Of a stretch of 64,000 bases of DNA, positions 17,294-25,009 are shown piece by piece. Positions within the stretch are counted from its first letter, which is position 1; each line of letters begins with the position of its first letter. The position numbers and the translations under genes are program-made. A model generated the notes under the pieces. It was given only the letters and a program-made list of their open reading frames with translations. It was not told where the DNA came from and ran no database searches. The stretch is taken from the NCBI RefSeq assembly GCF_003721515.1, contig NZ_RJJD01000007.1, positions 1 through 64,000 on the forward strand. The letters run 5' to 3'. This DNA is from Rufibacter latericius (lineage in GTDB: Bacteria > Bacteroidota > Bacteroidia > Cytophagales > Hymenobacteraceae).

Positions 17294-19684
17294 TTAGTTC
17301 TTACGTGAGCGGCGGGCCATGCCCATGATTTTGACGTTGATGTATTCGTCCAGGGTTTTCAGGTTGTAGCCATCTTTGCGGGCTTGTTTGATGAAGTCGT
17401 TTGTGACGCCGTGGATTTTAGCTTCGATGGCTTTGTCTACCTCCAGGTTCTTAAAACCGGCTTCGGCTAGGTCATCCAGGTAAGCTTTGTTGACGCCGTG
17501 GATTTTGGCTTCCATGACTTTGTCCAAGGTAAGGCCTTTAAACCCGTAAGATTCCATGTCTTTCACGGTTTGGGCGGTAACTCCATGGATTTTGGCATTC
17601 ACAATTTTGTCTAACGTTAGATTGCCGTACCCCGCCGATTTCAGGTTCTGGATGTAGGCTGCATTAACGTCGTGTATTTTCAACTCAATGGATTTATCCA
17701 GGGAAAGGTCTCCGAACCCAAGTGATTTTACCTCAGAGAGATAAGCCGGAGTGATCCCGTGGATCTTTGCTTGGATCACTTTGTCCAGGGAAAGTTTGTC
17801 AAAGCCTGCTTTCCGTAAGCCCTCAACAAATGCAGGAGTCACCCCGTGGATTTTGGCTTCCATCATTTTATTCAGGGGCAGGTCTTTGTAACCCAATTCT
17901 TGAAGTTGCTGGACATATTCCTGGGTGATTCCGTGGATCCTGGCATTGATTACCTCTTCCATGGAAGGTTTTTTATCGCTATTCTTTTTGAAAAGGGTAA
18001 GGTAGCCTTGATAAGCCTCCAGGGTGACGCCGTGAATAGCCAGTTCCATCAGGCGTTCTCCTTCCACTTCCTGGTAGTTAGACTTCAGAAAATCAATGTA
18101 CTTTTTATTTACATCGGCTAAGAACAGGTGGAAAAGGAAATTGTCTTCTGCGTAGTTGATGCCTTGTTTGGTCAAATAGCTTTTAAAGGAGCCATCTTCT
18201 TTGAAAAAGTATTTTCCCTGGCTAACCTCCTCAGAGAGGTTGCCTGTGAGTTGAAGAGAGCCAGATTCTCGGGTTAGCACGAACACGTTATCACTTTGTT
18301 TGGTGAAGGCATTTTTGGGGTAGCAACGGTTGATGTTCCAGTTGGAGTTGTTTTGATTGCCTTTCAGCTCAATGCAGTATTCGTTTTGCGTGGCATGGCT
18401 GTACCAATATCCCTGCGACATGTCGGTGTGGAATTGGAAATTCATCCCTCTCCTCTGTTTGGGGGGAGTGGGTAGCATGTTCCCCGGTGCGCCCGGATCG
18501 CCTGGGTTACCTGGAAGTGGTGGAGGAGTTTGGCCGGGTTCCGCTAAGAAGGAAGGTGGTGTTTGAGCCTGCTTTGGTAATTCAGCTGGTTTTGGACCTG
18601 GAACTGCCTGGGGCGCGGGACCTACCTGTGGCATTCGGGCGGATACCGCAGTGTAAGTGTCTGAAACATCTTCCAGGATGCCCTGGCTGGTCGCTGGTTC
18701 GTTCAAGAGCAATAGCGTCCCGAAAAACAAAGGAGCCAGAAAGGTGTACTTCCAGAATGCGTGTGGGGTAGATTTTTTAGCGTTCATCATGAAAATCCTT
18801 TGTTTTAGTAGTGACTGATTATAGTTGGTGGTAATGGACAAGGGCTTGTTAGGGCAGGCAATCTGTAAGAGGTTTAACTGGTATTGGGTTTTACTTACCT
18901 GCTCTTTCTCCAGCAGCAAAGCATCTGTTTGGTACTCCAGGTTCTTTTCAACTTCTTTTTTGAAAGACCACATAAGCGGGTTGAACCACAGCAGAACCAC
19001 GGCTACCTCGGCCAATAGCAAATCAAGGGTATGGCCCTGGCGCACGTGTATTTTTTCATGGGCGATGATCTGTTCATAGGTGTCAAAATCGTAGCTGTCG
19101 GGGTGAATGAAGATGTACTTGAAAAAGGAGCAGGGGGCCTGCTTGCTTTCTACATTCACAATGACGAATTCTTTCTCCTCAATTTTGTCCTGGCTCCGGA
19201 AGGCTTTCCAAAGGGTTCCGGCTATCTGAAAGACCAGGTTCAGGGTGCAGACGCCTACTCCAAACAAATACAGCAACACCAACCAAAAGATCCAGGTAGT
19301 GGGAGCCGCCTCCTCTACGAATGAAGTATTAGAAGAGGGAGTGGAAAGGTTGGAACTTACTACTTCCTCCGGTCTTGAAGCCTGATTGACTGATGAGGTT
19401 CCTTTAGGATCAGAAATGCTTTTTGGGGCTGTTTTGGGAGAAGTATCCAGAAACTGGGTGGCTTCTGCCTCGGCTACCCTTGTTTGTTTGAAGACCTCAG
19501 AAATCACCCCTTGATTGCTGACCAACTTAGGTAGTGTGACAAAGGGCAGAGCAAACGCCAGCGCAATGCCGCCCAGCAGGTACAACCGATTGGTGGTGAA
19601 AAAGCTTTCCTGCTGCAGTACGCTTTTGTAGAACAGGAAAACCACGCCAATCACGAAAGAAACTTTGAGGAGGTATTCTATCAT
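17294..19684 (-). CDS. BlaR1/MecR1-type M56 metallopeptidase sensor with C-terminal repeats
   Basis: The protein has 796 residues. N-terminal membrane helices (about residues 1-55 and 125-150) flank a cytosolic zinc protease domain with the motif H209-E210-K-I-H213 (IAHEKIHVRQGH). Another helix follows near residue 320, then a Pro/Gly-rich spacer (about 355-405). The C-terminal half does not contain a penicillin-binding domain. Instead it has nine KIHGV-type repeats of about 28 residues each, roughly residues 540-790. In BlaR1 systems signal binding activates the protease, which removes the BlaI repressor. The signal here is probably not a beta-lactam. It follows blaI by 11 bases. Confidence 0.88.
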   Translation of the reverse strand: MIEYLLKVSFVIGVVFLFYKSVLQQESFFTTNRLYLLGGIALAFALPFVTLPKLVSNQGVISEVFKQTRVAEAEATQFLDTSPKTAPKSISDPKGTSSVNQASRPEEVVSSNLSTPSSNTSFVEEAAPTTWIFWLVLLYLFGVGVCTLNLVFQIAGTLWKAFRSQDKIEEKEFVIVNVESKQAPCSFFKYIFIHPDSYDFDTYEQIIAHEKIHVRQGHTLDLLLAEVAVVLLWFNPLMWSFKKEVEKNLEYQTDALLLEKEQVSKTQYQLNLLQIACPNKPLSITTNYNQSLLKQRIFMMNAKKSTPHAFWKYTFLAPLFFGTLLLLNEPATSQGILEDVSDTYTAVSARMPQVGPAPQAVPGPKPAELPKQAQTPPSFLAEPGQTPPPLPGNPGDPGAPGNMLPTPPKQRRGMNFQFHTDMSQGYWYSHATQNEYCIELKGNQNNSNWNINRCYPKNAFTKQSDNVFVLTRESGSLQLTGNLSEEVSQGKYFFKEDGSFKSYLTKQGINYAEDNFLFHLFLADVNKKYIDFLKSNYQEVEGERLMELAIHGVTLEAYQGYLTLFKKNSDKKPSMEEVINARIHGITQEYVQQLQELGYKDLPLNKMMEAKIHGVTPAFVEGLRKAGFDKLSLDKVIQAKIHGITPAYLSEVKSLGFGDLSLDKSIELKIHDVNAAYIQNLKSAGYGNLTLDKIVNAKIHGVTAQTVKDMESYGFKGLTLDKVMEAKIHGVNKAYLDDLAEAGFKNLEVDKAIEAKIHGVTNDFIKQARKDGYNLKTLDEYINVKIMGMARRSRKN

Positions 19685-19695
19685 GGCTTCTGAGG

Positions 19696-20061
19696 TTAAG
19701 AAGTTTTTTTAGATTTGATGATCTGGATTAGCTCGTCTAGTTCTGCATCGGAAAGGTTCTCTTCCTTCGCAAAATGGGTAATCATCTTGGAGAAAGAGCC
19801 CCCGAAGTACTTCTTCTTAATACTGGCCACATCTTGGGTGCGGTACTCGGCCAGCGGAACCATGGGCGTGTACTGCAAGGTATTGCCCACTTTCTCTGAA
19901 CTCAGGAATCCTTTCTCGTTCAGGATCTTCACCATCGTGGCCACGGTGTTGTAGTGCGGTTTCGGCTCTGGTAGCAAATCAATGATATCCTTGATAAAGG
20001 CTTTCTCCAGTTGCCAGATGATCTGCATGATCTGTTCTTCCCTTTTCCCTAGTTTCTGCAT
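19696..20061 (-). CDS. BlaI/MecI-family transcriptional repressor
   Basis: The repressor has 121 residues with the winged-helix fold of the family. It starts MQKLGKREEQIMQIIWQLEKAFIKDIIDLLPEP, contains HYNTVATMVKILNEKGFLSSE (recognition helix and the first wing), and ends with a dimerisation helix pair. It is followed after 11 bases by the BlaR1-like sensor, the standard order of such pairs. Three dyads 20 bp apart lie directly upstream (20084-20141) and should be its own operators, so it probably represses this operon and perhaps others. Confidence 0.9.
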   Translation of the reverse strand: MQKLGKREEQIMQIIWQLEKAFIKDIIDLLPEPKPHYNTVATMVKILNEKGFLSSEKVGNTLQYTPMVPLAEYRTQDVASIKKKYFGGSFSKMITHFAKEENLSDAELDELIQIIKSKKTS

Positions 20062-20083
20062 AAAAGTAAATATTTAAACAAGT

Positions 20084-20141
20084 CTACTAATAAGTTAGGA
20101 GTAATCCTAATGAATTAGGATAAAAACTAATTGAGTAGGAG
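20084..20141. promoter_or_regulatory. Triple BlaI-type operator, dyads spaced exactly 20 bp
   Basis: Three 18-bp dyads are centred at 20092.5, 20112.5 and 20132.5. The middle one, ATCCTAAT-GA-ATTAGGAT (20104-20121), is perfect. The flanking ones are CTACTAAT-AA-GTTAGGAG (20084-20101) and AAACTAAT-TG-AGTAGGAG (20124-20141) and share most half-site bases. They start 23 bases upstream of the blaI ATG. The regular spacing, close to two helical turns, points to cooperative binding on one face of the DNA. Confidence 0.75.
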
Positions 20142-20470
20142 TTGTTGTTTGATAATACGCTTTGTTAGCATTGTTTCAATTCCTTTTGTCCCTTTATAAA
20201 TTCTGGTTTTAAGCTTTAATAAGAAGGAGTAAGGCCTTATTGCAGAGGTGGAAACCAATTACGCGCTGAGTTCTAAAACGAAGAAAGTCCTATAAGGCAA
20301 CCAATTTTTCCCAGTTCAGGTAAGAATGTACCGCTTGTTTCCACTCTTTCTATGCGATAGATGCGAACGCGAAATAGTCAGCTTGCAAACAAAAATCTAT
20401 AAGTTTGCAGCAGGAGCAGACGCTCTGACCAGGTATTCCGAGGGGTGAGGCACATACTAGAACAGCAGCG
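20142..20470. other. Gap between the BlaI operators and corA
   Basis: The stretch is 329 bases long and contains no supported gene. It must hold the corA promoter, but I see no convincing -33/-7 pair, and no hairpin. Confidence 0.4.
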
Positions 20471-21421
20471 ATGATTAGAGGCTTCTATATAAAAGGAGGA
20501 GAGATCTATTGGGAGAAGAATCCCGAGAATTTTCATACCGAGGAGAAAGGGCGCATTATCTGGGTTGATTTGCAGTCACCCACCGACCATGAGCAACGGC
20601 TGGTGGAAGAGGAGTTCGGGATTGAGTTTTTCACCCAACAGGAAGCCGCCGAGATTGAGAGTTCTTCCCGCTACTTTGAAGATGACAACATCTTTGAGGC
20701 CAACAGTGCCTTTGTCATGCACCAGGAGGGTTCCTATATTACTCGGCAGGTTTCTTTTATCTTAAAGAACGAGATCCTCTTCACCCTGCGCCGCACAGAA
20801 ATGAAGTCTTTTGGGGAAACGGTACGTAAATTGAAAACCTTCCGGAGTACCACCACCAAAGCCTTCCAGATCTGGCTGCTCCTCCTGGAAACTCAGATTG
20901 ACTACGACGCAGACTTTATCGAGCTCCTTACCCGCACCACCAATGTGGTGAGTAAGCGCCTGGTGAAAGAGCAATCCATTGAAGAGGAAATCCTGATTAG
21001 AATCACCGAACTCCAGGAAAACACCATCCTCATCAGGGAGAGCATCGTGGACAAACAGCGGCTGGTGTCTTCCTTGCTCCGCAGTTACGCTGTGGAAGAA
21101 CCCGAGAAAGAACGGCTCCGCACCATCATCAAAGACATCAACTCGCTCCTGCAGCACACCCAATTCAGCTTTGAACGCCTGGAGTACCTGCAGAATACCT
21201 TTCTTGGTTTAGTGAACATCGAGCAAAACCAGGTCATCAAGATTTTCACGGTGATGACCGTCGTGTTTATGCCGCCTACCTTAATTGCCAGCATCTACGG
21301 CATGAACTTCAACTTTATGCCGGAACTCCGCTGGGTGGCGGGTTATCCTTTCGCCCTGGGTATGATGGTGCTTTCTTCTTTGGCGTTTCTTTGGTATTTT
21401 AAAAGAAAGAAATGGTTGTAG
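20471..21421 (+). CDS. corA: CorA-family magnesium/cobalt transporter
   Basis: The channel has 316 residues. A large N-terminal cytosolic domain (about 1-245, acidic and helix-rich) is followed by two membrane helices near the C-terminus. The invariant YGMNF signature sits in the periplasmic loop between them (YGMNFNFMPELRW), and the protein ends with a basic KRKKW tail. CorA forms a pentamer that gates Mg2+ entry according to cytosolic Mg2+. It starts at the ATG at 20471 and has no operon partner. Confidence 0.93.
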   Translation: MIRGFYIKGGEIYWEKNPENFHTEEKGRIIWVDLQSPTDHEQRLVEEEFGIEFFTQQEAAEIESSSRYFEDDNIFEANSAFVMHQEGSYITRQVSFILKNEILFTLRRTEMKSFGETVRKLKTFRSTTTKAFQIWLLLLETQIDYDADFIELLTRTTNVVSKRLVKEQSIEEEILIRITELQENTILIRESIVDKQRLVSSLLRSYAVEEPEKERLRTIIKDINSLLQHTQFSFERLEYLQNTFLGLVNIEQNQVIKIFTVMTVVFMPPTLIASIYGMNFNFMPELRWVAGYPFALGMMVLSSLAFLWYFKRKKWL

Positions 21422-21964
21422 AAGAGAGTTGATTTTCTTCAAATTTCTATTCTACTAGTATATAATAACCTTAATAGCTCACCAACGATCTTAAGCACAT
21501 GTCCCCTTTGAAGGGAATAGGGGGATGGCTTCTTCTGCTGCTGATACCTTTTTTCAAGGGGTTTTAATTACCATGGTTCAAATCTGTAACTTGGACCTAC
21601 CACGGGCTGAGTTTTGCAAATCAGTGAGGCGATAGCCTCAAACCTCTTGTATGGGTACTGACTTTCTGCTCCCTTTTTACAAACTCCGGGGCTGGAGTCG
21701 CCGTGTGCGCGCGTTTGTCAGGTTGATCCTTGATGCTCAACCTAACTAAAAGAATTAAGCAGAAAAGAAACTCGCTGACGCTCAGACAGCCTTTTCTGCA
21801 GTAAAAAGTGACACCACGTTGCCGTTCTGGCCATTTCTGCTTGATAAATTGTTGTAGGTTTTGGTTTGTGCTTGGGGTGAGATTTTTGTTTTCCTCTCCT
21901 CGCTTTATAAGGGTTAAGGTGAAAAGAATATTATCCTGACTTAATCATACCGCTAAAAATAAAA
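21422..21964. other. 543-base intergenic region holding repeat copy B
   Basis: No supported gene lies here. The long repeat copy B (21505-21797) fills most of it. A GTGACACCACGT word at 21808-21819 matches one at 6829-6840. Confidence 0.55.
21505..21797. repeat. Long dispersed repeat, copy B
   Basis: The copy shares with 16697-17026 the CCTTTGAAGGG start, the hairpin CATGGTTCAAATCT/ACTTGGACC (21571-21604), GAGGCGATAGCCTC (21626-21639), and the tail GCTGGAGT...TTTGTCAGGTTGATCCTTGATGCTC...CTCAGACAG. Both copies lie in gaps, in the same orientation. Confidence 0.7.
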
Positions 21965-22690
21965 TCAATCTTCAGCTTCCTCGTCTGAGCTAAAATCCTC
22001 TTCCTCCTCCAAAAACAGGGTATCCTTGGGAAGAAGTTGGTTTAACAATTCCTGGTGCTTGGGGTCGTAAATGAGTTCGCCCCGAGTGAGGAACCGGTTA
22101 GTGTCTAATAAAACCTGGTAGATGGGGGTGTGCACGTGTTTGGGGATTTTTAAGATCCGTTCGTCCCGTTTATCGAAGGGGGTAGGTATTTTAGAATCAT
22201 ACAGGTAAGGGAGCAGGGTTTTAGAGCAACTCAGTGCGATACGGTCTATTGGGTGCTCTTCAAAGTATTCCTGAAGGCGGCCATTGATGTTCTCGAAGAA
22301 TTCCGCGGTTTCCCCCAGCCGGACCCGTGACCCCGCCCTCGATTTACCTTTTGTCTTCAGGTACTTGATCTGGCTTTTCCCTTGCTTTTTCCGGACCATG
22401 TACGACCTGAATACTTTGTGATCCAGGTTCACGCCGTTTTCAAAATACCCCATGGCGCAGTTGCCAGCCTGAATAAGCACAACTACATAATGAACCCTTA
22501 CTTCATCAGGGTAGGTAAGGCTTTGCAGGGGAGGCAAGGTGATAGGGAGCCGCAAATAGACTTGCTCATTATTCTTTTCATCTAGCAGCACCAATCGATG
22601 TTTCTCATAATCATAGTGCGTGGGCAGCGCTAAGTCCTGAATCTTTTGCAACACCTGAAGGGCAATCTCCTGTGGGAAAAATCTGTTCAT
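21965..22690 (-). CDS. VLRF1/Vms1-like release-factor-type protein (Bacteroidota)
   Basis: The protein has 241 residues. The middle part (about 65-165) resembles the VLRF1 domain of eukaryotic Vms1/ANKZF1: a strand pair, HKVFRSYMVRKKQGKSQ (91-107), a RAGSRVR stretch (118-124) and a long helix. Q107 lies where the catalytic glutamine of Vms1 is expected. VLRF1 proteins cleave peptidyl-tRNA on stalled 60S or 50S subunits in ribosome quality control. The C-terminus is acidic (EEEEDFSSDEEAED), which could contact a basic partner. I assign the family from motif similarity only. It stands alone. Confidence 0.65.
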   Translation of the reverse strand: MNRFFPQEIALQVLQKIQDLALPTHYDYEKHRLVLLDEKNNEQVYLRLPITLPPLQSLTYPDEVRVHYVVVLIQAGNCAMGYFENGVNLDHKVFRSYMVRKKQGKSQIKYLKTKGKSRAGSRVRLGETAEFFENINGRLQEYFEEHPIDRIALSCSKTLLPYLYDSKIPTPFDKRDERILKIPKHVHTPIYQVLLDTNRFLTRGELIYDPKHQELLNQLLPKDTLFLEEEEDFSSDEEAED

Positions 22691-23317
22691 AGAACCTGTT
22701 AACGAAAATCAAGGGGCACGAAGATGGGCAATGAAAAGCTAAATTCTTCCAGCTAAGGTCGTGCCTGCCGAAAACTATGGTTTAAAGCCTTGTTTTAGAA
22801 ACCGGGCTTAAAAAGCTTTTGCATCCTTAGGCTTTCAAGTTGTAACGTTGGAACCTGTCTAATTGTGAATGTTAGAAAGAATTGTAAAATATAAGAAGCA
22901 AGGAAAAGTAAAAATATTGCAAAAACGTGATTATCTCATCTTCTTCTTAAGTGTTGTTTTTATTAAAATGGATTTAAGGTTTTAAATACAGGATTTTACA
23001 TGTTGTAAGTAGCCGCTTCAAAACAAACAACCTGAAATAAAGGAACTCTGAAGATTTGAGAGGTTAATTAAGGATTAGGAAGGTATAAGCAGGCTTCAAA
23101 AAGGCTAAAATGGTGGTGTGTAGGGTATTGAGAAGAAAAAAATAAAAAAAAATTTAAGAAAATTTTAAAGGGTATATAACTTAATATAGAAGAATACTAT
23201 GCTTGGTAAAGGTCTAGGAAAGAGGAAAAAAGAAGGAAGGAACTTGGAAAATCAAGTTGATTGTAAATAGGCAAATTGTGTTTTTACGTTGGTTTAGGAA
23301 TATTGGTTTCAAATTAG
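22691..23317. other. Long AT-rich gap upstream of the protease gene
   Basis: No supported gene occurs here. A dispersed palindrome copy lies at 22780-22811. The rest is strongly AT-rich with A-tracts near 23140-23180 and no clear hairpin. Confidence 0.5.
22780..22811. repeat. Dispersed palindrome copy
   Basis: GTTTAAAGCCTTGTTTTAG on the left and ACCGGGCTTAAA on the right. It is 90 bases from the start of the VLRF1-like gene on its 5' side. Confidence 0.55.
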
Positions 23318-23351
23318 TTTGTAGTTTTCCAATTTTGATTGAATACATTTG
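23318..23351 (+). promoter_or_regulatory. Bacteroidota-type promoter of the subtilisin gene
   Basis: The -33 element TTTG (23318-23321) and the -7 element TACATTTG (23344-23351, matching TAnnTTTG) are 22 bases apart, within the range of Bacteroidota sigma(ABfr)-type promoters. It predicts a start near 23358 and a 45-base leader before the ATG at 23403. Confidence 0.7.
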
Positions 23352-23402
23352 CAGTGTCAAGTAATTGATTATTCCTATTTTTCATCCATCCTACAAACAA
23401 TC

Positions 23403-24809
23403 ATGAAGAAGAAATCACTCACATTCGGAAAGGTTGCCGTTGCCGCGACAATGTTTTCAGTTTCTTTTTTGACTGCCTGTGAATCAGATCAGTTAATGGA
23501 GAGCGAAGAAGTGACAGTAGCACCTCAGCAAGCGGATGCTCGCTTTATCGATGGCCAGGAAGTTGTGCCTAATGAGGTGTTGATCCAATTCAAAGAGGGT
23601 ACATCTGAGAGTGCCAAAGAATTGGTTTTAGCCCGCGTGCACGGTAAAGCCAAGGAGAAACTCAACAGCAAAGCCATTGAGCGGTTAGGAAAGAAAGAAG
23701 CCCTTACTTTGGTAGAAGTGTCCGGTGCTGCTGCTGATGCCATTAACAAACTGAAGCATGAGTCAGTGGAGTTCGTGGAGCCGAACTACGTGTACCACCA
23801 CCAAGCCACCACCACAGAACCTTTCTTCACAAACGGCCAACTTTGGGGCCTGTACGGTGATCTAACTTCACCTAAGAACGTGTATGGCAGCCAGGCCGGT
23901 GAAGCATGGGCTAAAAACCATACCGGTTCTACCTCGGTGGCCATTGGTATCATTGACGAAGGGGTGCAAACTACTCACCCAGACCTTCAAGGCCAAATCT
24001 GGGTAAACCCTTTCGACCCGAAAGACGGCAGAGATAACGACGGTAACGGATACATTGATGACGTGAACGGTTGGGATTTCGACGCGAACAACAACTCTGT
24101 GTATGACGGAGGAACCACTGGCGGCCAAGATGACCACGGAACGCACGTAGCCGGTACCATTGGTGCCAAAAACAACAACTCTGGCGTGGTAGGTATTAAC
24201 TGGAACGTGAAAATGATCGTTTGCAAGTTCCTGGGACCAAACGGCGGAAGCACTGCTAAGGCAGTAAAAGCCCTTGATTACCTCACCGACCTTAAAAACC
24301 GTCACGGCATCAACATTGTGGCCAGCAACAACTCTTGGGGTGGCGGTGGCTACTCTCAGGCTCTGTATGACGCCATCAAACGCGCCAATGCCAAAAACAT
24401 CCTGTTCATTGCTGCTGCCGGTAACGGTGGAAGCGACGGACGCGGTGACAACAACGATGTCGTAGCCAACTACCCTTCTAACTTCAACCTGCCAAACGTG
24501 ATTGCGGTTGCCGCCATTACTTCATCAGGTGGAAGAGCTACTTTTTCAAACTATGGCGCTAAAACAGTACACATTGGAGCCCCAGGCCAGTCTATTTACT
24601 CCACTACTGCCTATAACTCTTACTCAAACTACAGCGGTACTTCCATGGCAACTCCGCACGTAACCGGTGCAGCAGCTTTATATGCCGCTTCTCACCCAGG
24701 TTCAACGGCAGCAGCTATCAAGAACGCTATCCTGAGCAGCGCAACCCCTACTTCTTCTCTAACCGGAAAAGTGGTAACTGGTGGTCGCTTGAACATGAGC
24801 AACTTCTAG
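23403..24809 (+). CDS. Subtilisin-family (S8) serine protease lipoprotein
   Basis: The protease has 468 residues from the ATG at 23403. The open frame starts at a TTG at 23349, but that codon lies inside the promoter -7 element. A lipoprotein signal ends at LTAC (C26). A propeptide-like domain (about 45-135, inhibitor-I9 type) is followed by the catalytic domain with D185 (GIIDEGV), H245 (DDHGTHVAGT), N341 (AAAGNGG) and S414 (SGTSMATPH). The triad is complete. A DNDGNGYIDD stretch (211-220) may bind calcium. Exported and anchored, it would degrade extracellular protein. A terminator follows 20 bases after the stop, so it is a one-gene transcript. Confidence 0.93.
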   Translation: MKKKSLTFGKVAVAATMFSVSFLTACESDQLMESEEVTVAPQQADARFIDGQEVVPNEVLIQFKEGTSESAKELVLARVHGKAKEKLNSKAIERLGKKEALTLVEVSGAAADAINKLKHESVEFVEPNYVYHHQATTTEPFFTNGQLWGLYGDLTSPKNVYGSQAGEAWAKNHTGSTSVAIGIIDEGVQTTHPDLQGQIWVNPFDPKDGRDNDGNGYIDDVNGWDFDANNNSVYDGGTTGGQDDHGTHVAGTIGAKNNNSGVVGINWNVKMIVCKFLGPNGGSTAKAVKALDYLTDLKNRHGINIVASNNSWGGGGYSQALYDAIKRANAKNILFIAAAGNGGSDGRGDNNDVVANYPSNFNLPNVIAVAAITSSGGRATFSNYGAKTVHIGAPGQSIYSTTAYNSYSNYSGTSMATPHVTGAAALYAASHPGSTAAAIKNAILSSATPTSSLTGKVVTGGRLNMSNF

Positions 24810-24828
24810 GAAATCAGCTTATAAACGG

Positions 24829-24865
24829 AAAGGCCGGCCTGAATCATCAGGCCGGCCTTTTTTTG
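24829..24865 (+). terminator. Intrinsic terminator of the subtilisin gene
   Basis: AAAGGCCGGCCTGA (24829-24842) and TCAGGCCGGCCTTT (24847-24860) form a perfect GC-rich stem with an ATCA loop, followed by a T-run. Confidence 0.95.
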
Positions 24866-24918
24866 TTAAGGATATTGTTACGAGGTAGCCCACCTTTATT
24901 TCCTATGGAAAGGGTGGA

Positions 24919-24954
24919 ATTTCAAGCCCCTTTTTAGAAAAACAGGCTTGAAAC
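24919..24954. repeat. Dispersed palindrome copy between convergent genes
   Basis: The copy reads ATTTCAAGCCCCTTTTTAG then AAAACAGGCTTGAAAC. It is the second hairpin between the subtilisin terminator and the GH5 gene stop, and could end the GH5 transcript. Confidence 0.6.
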
Positions 24955-25009
24955 GAAACTGCGGTAAGTGGATCGAAATGAGGTTTAACCTTTGACCTGA
25001 ACTTCGGCT

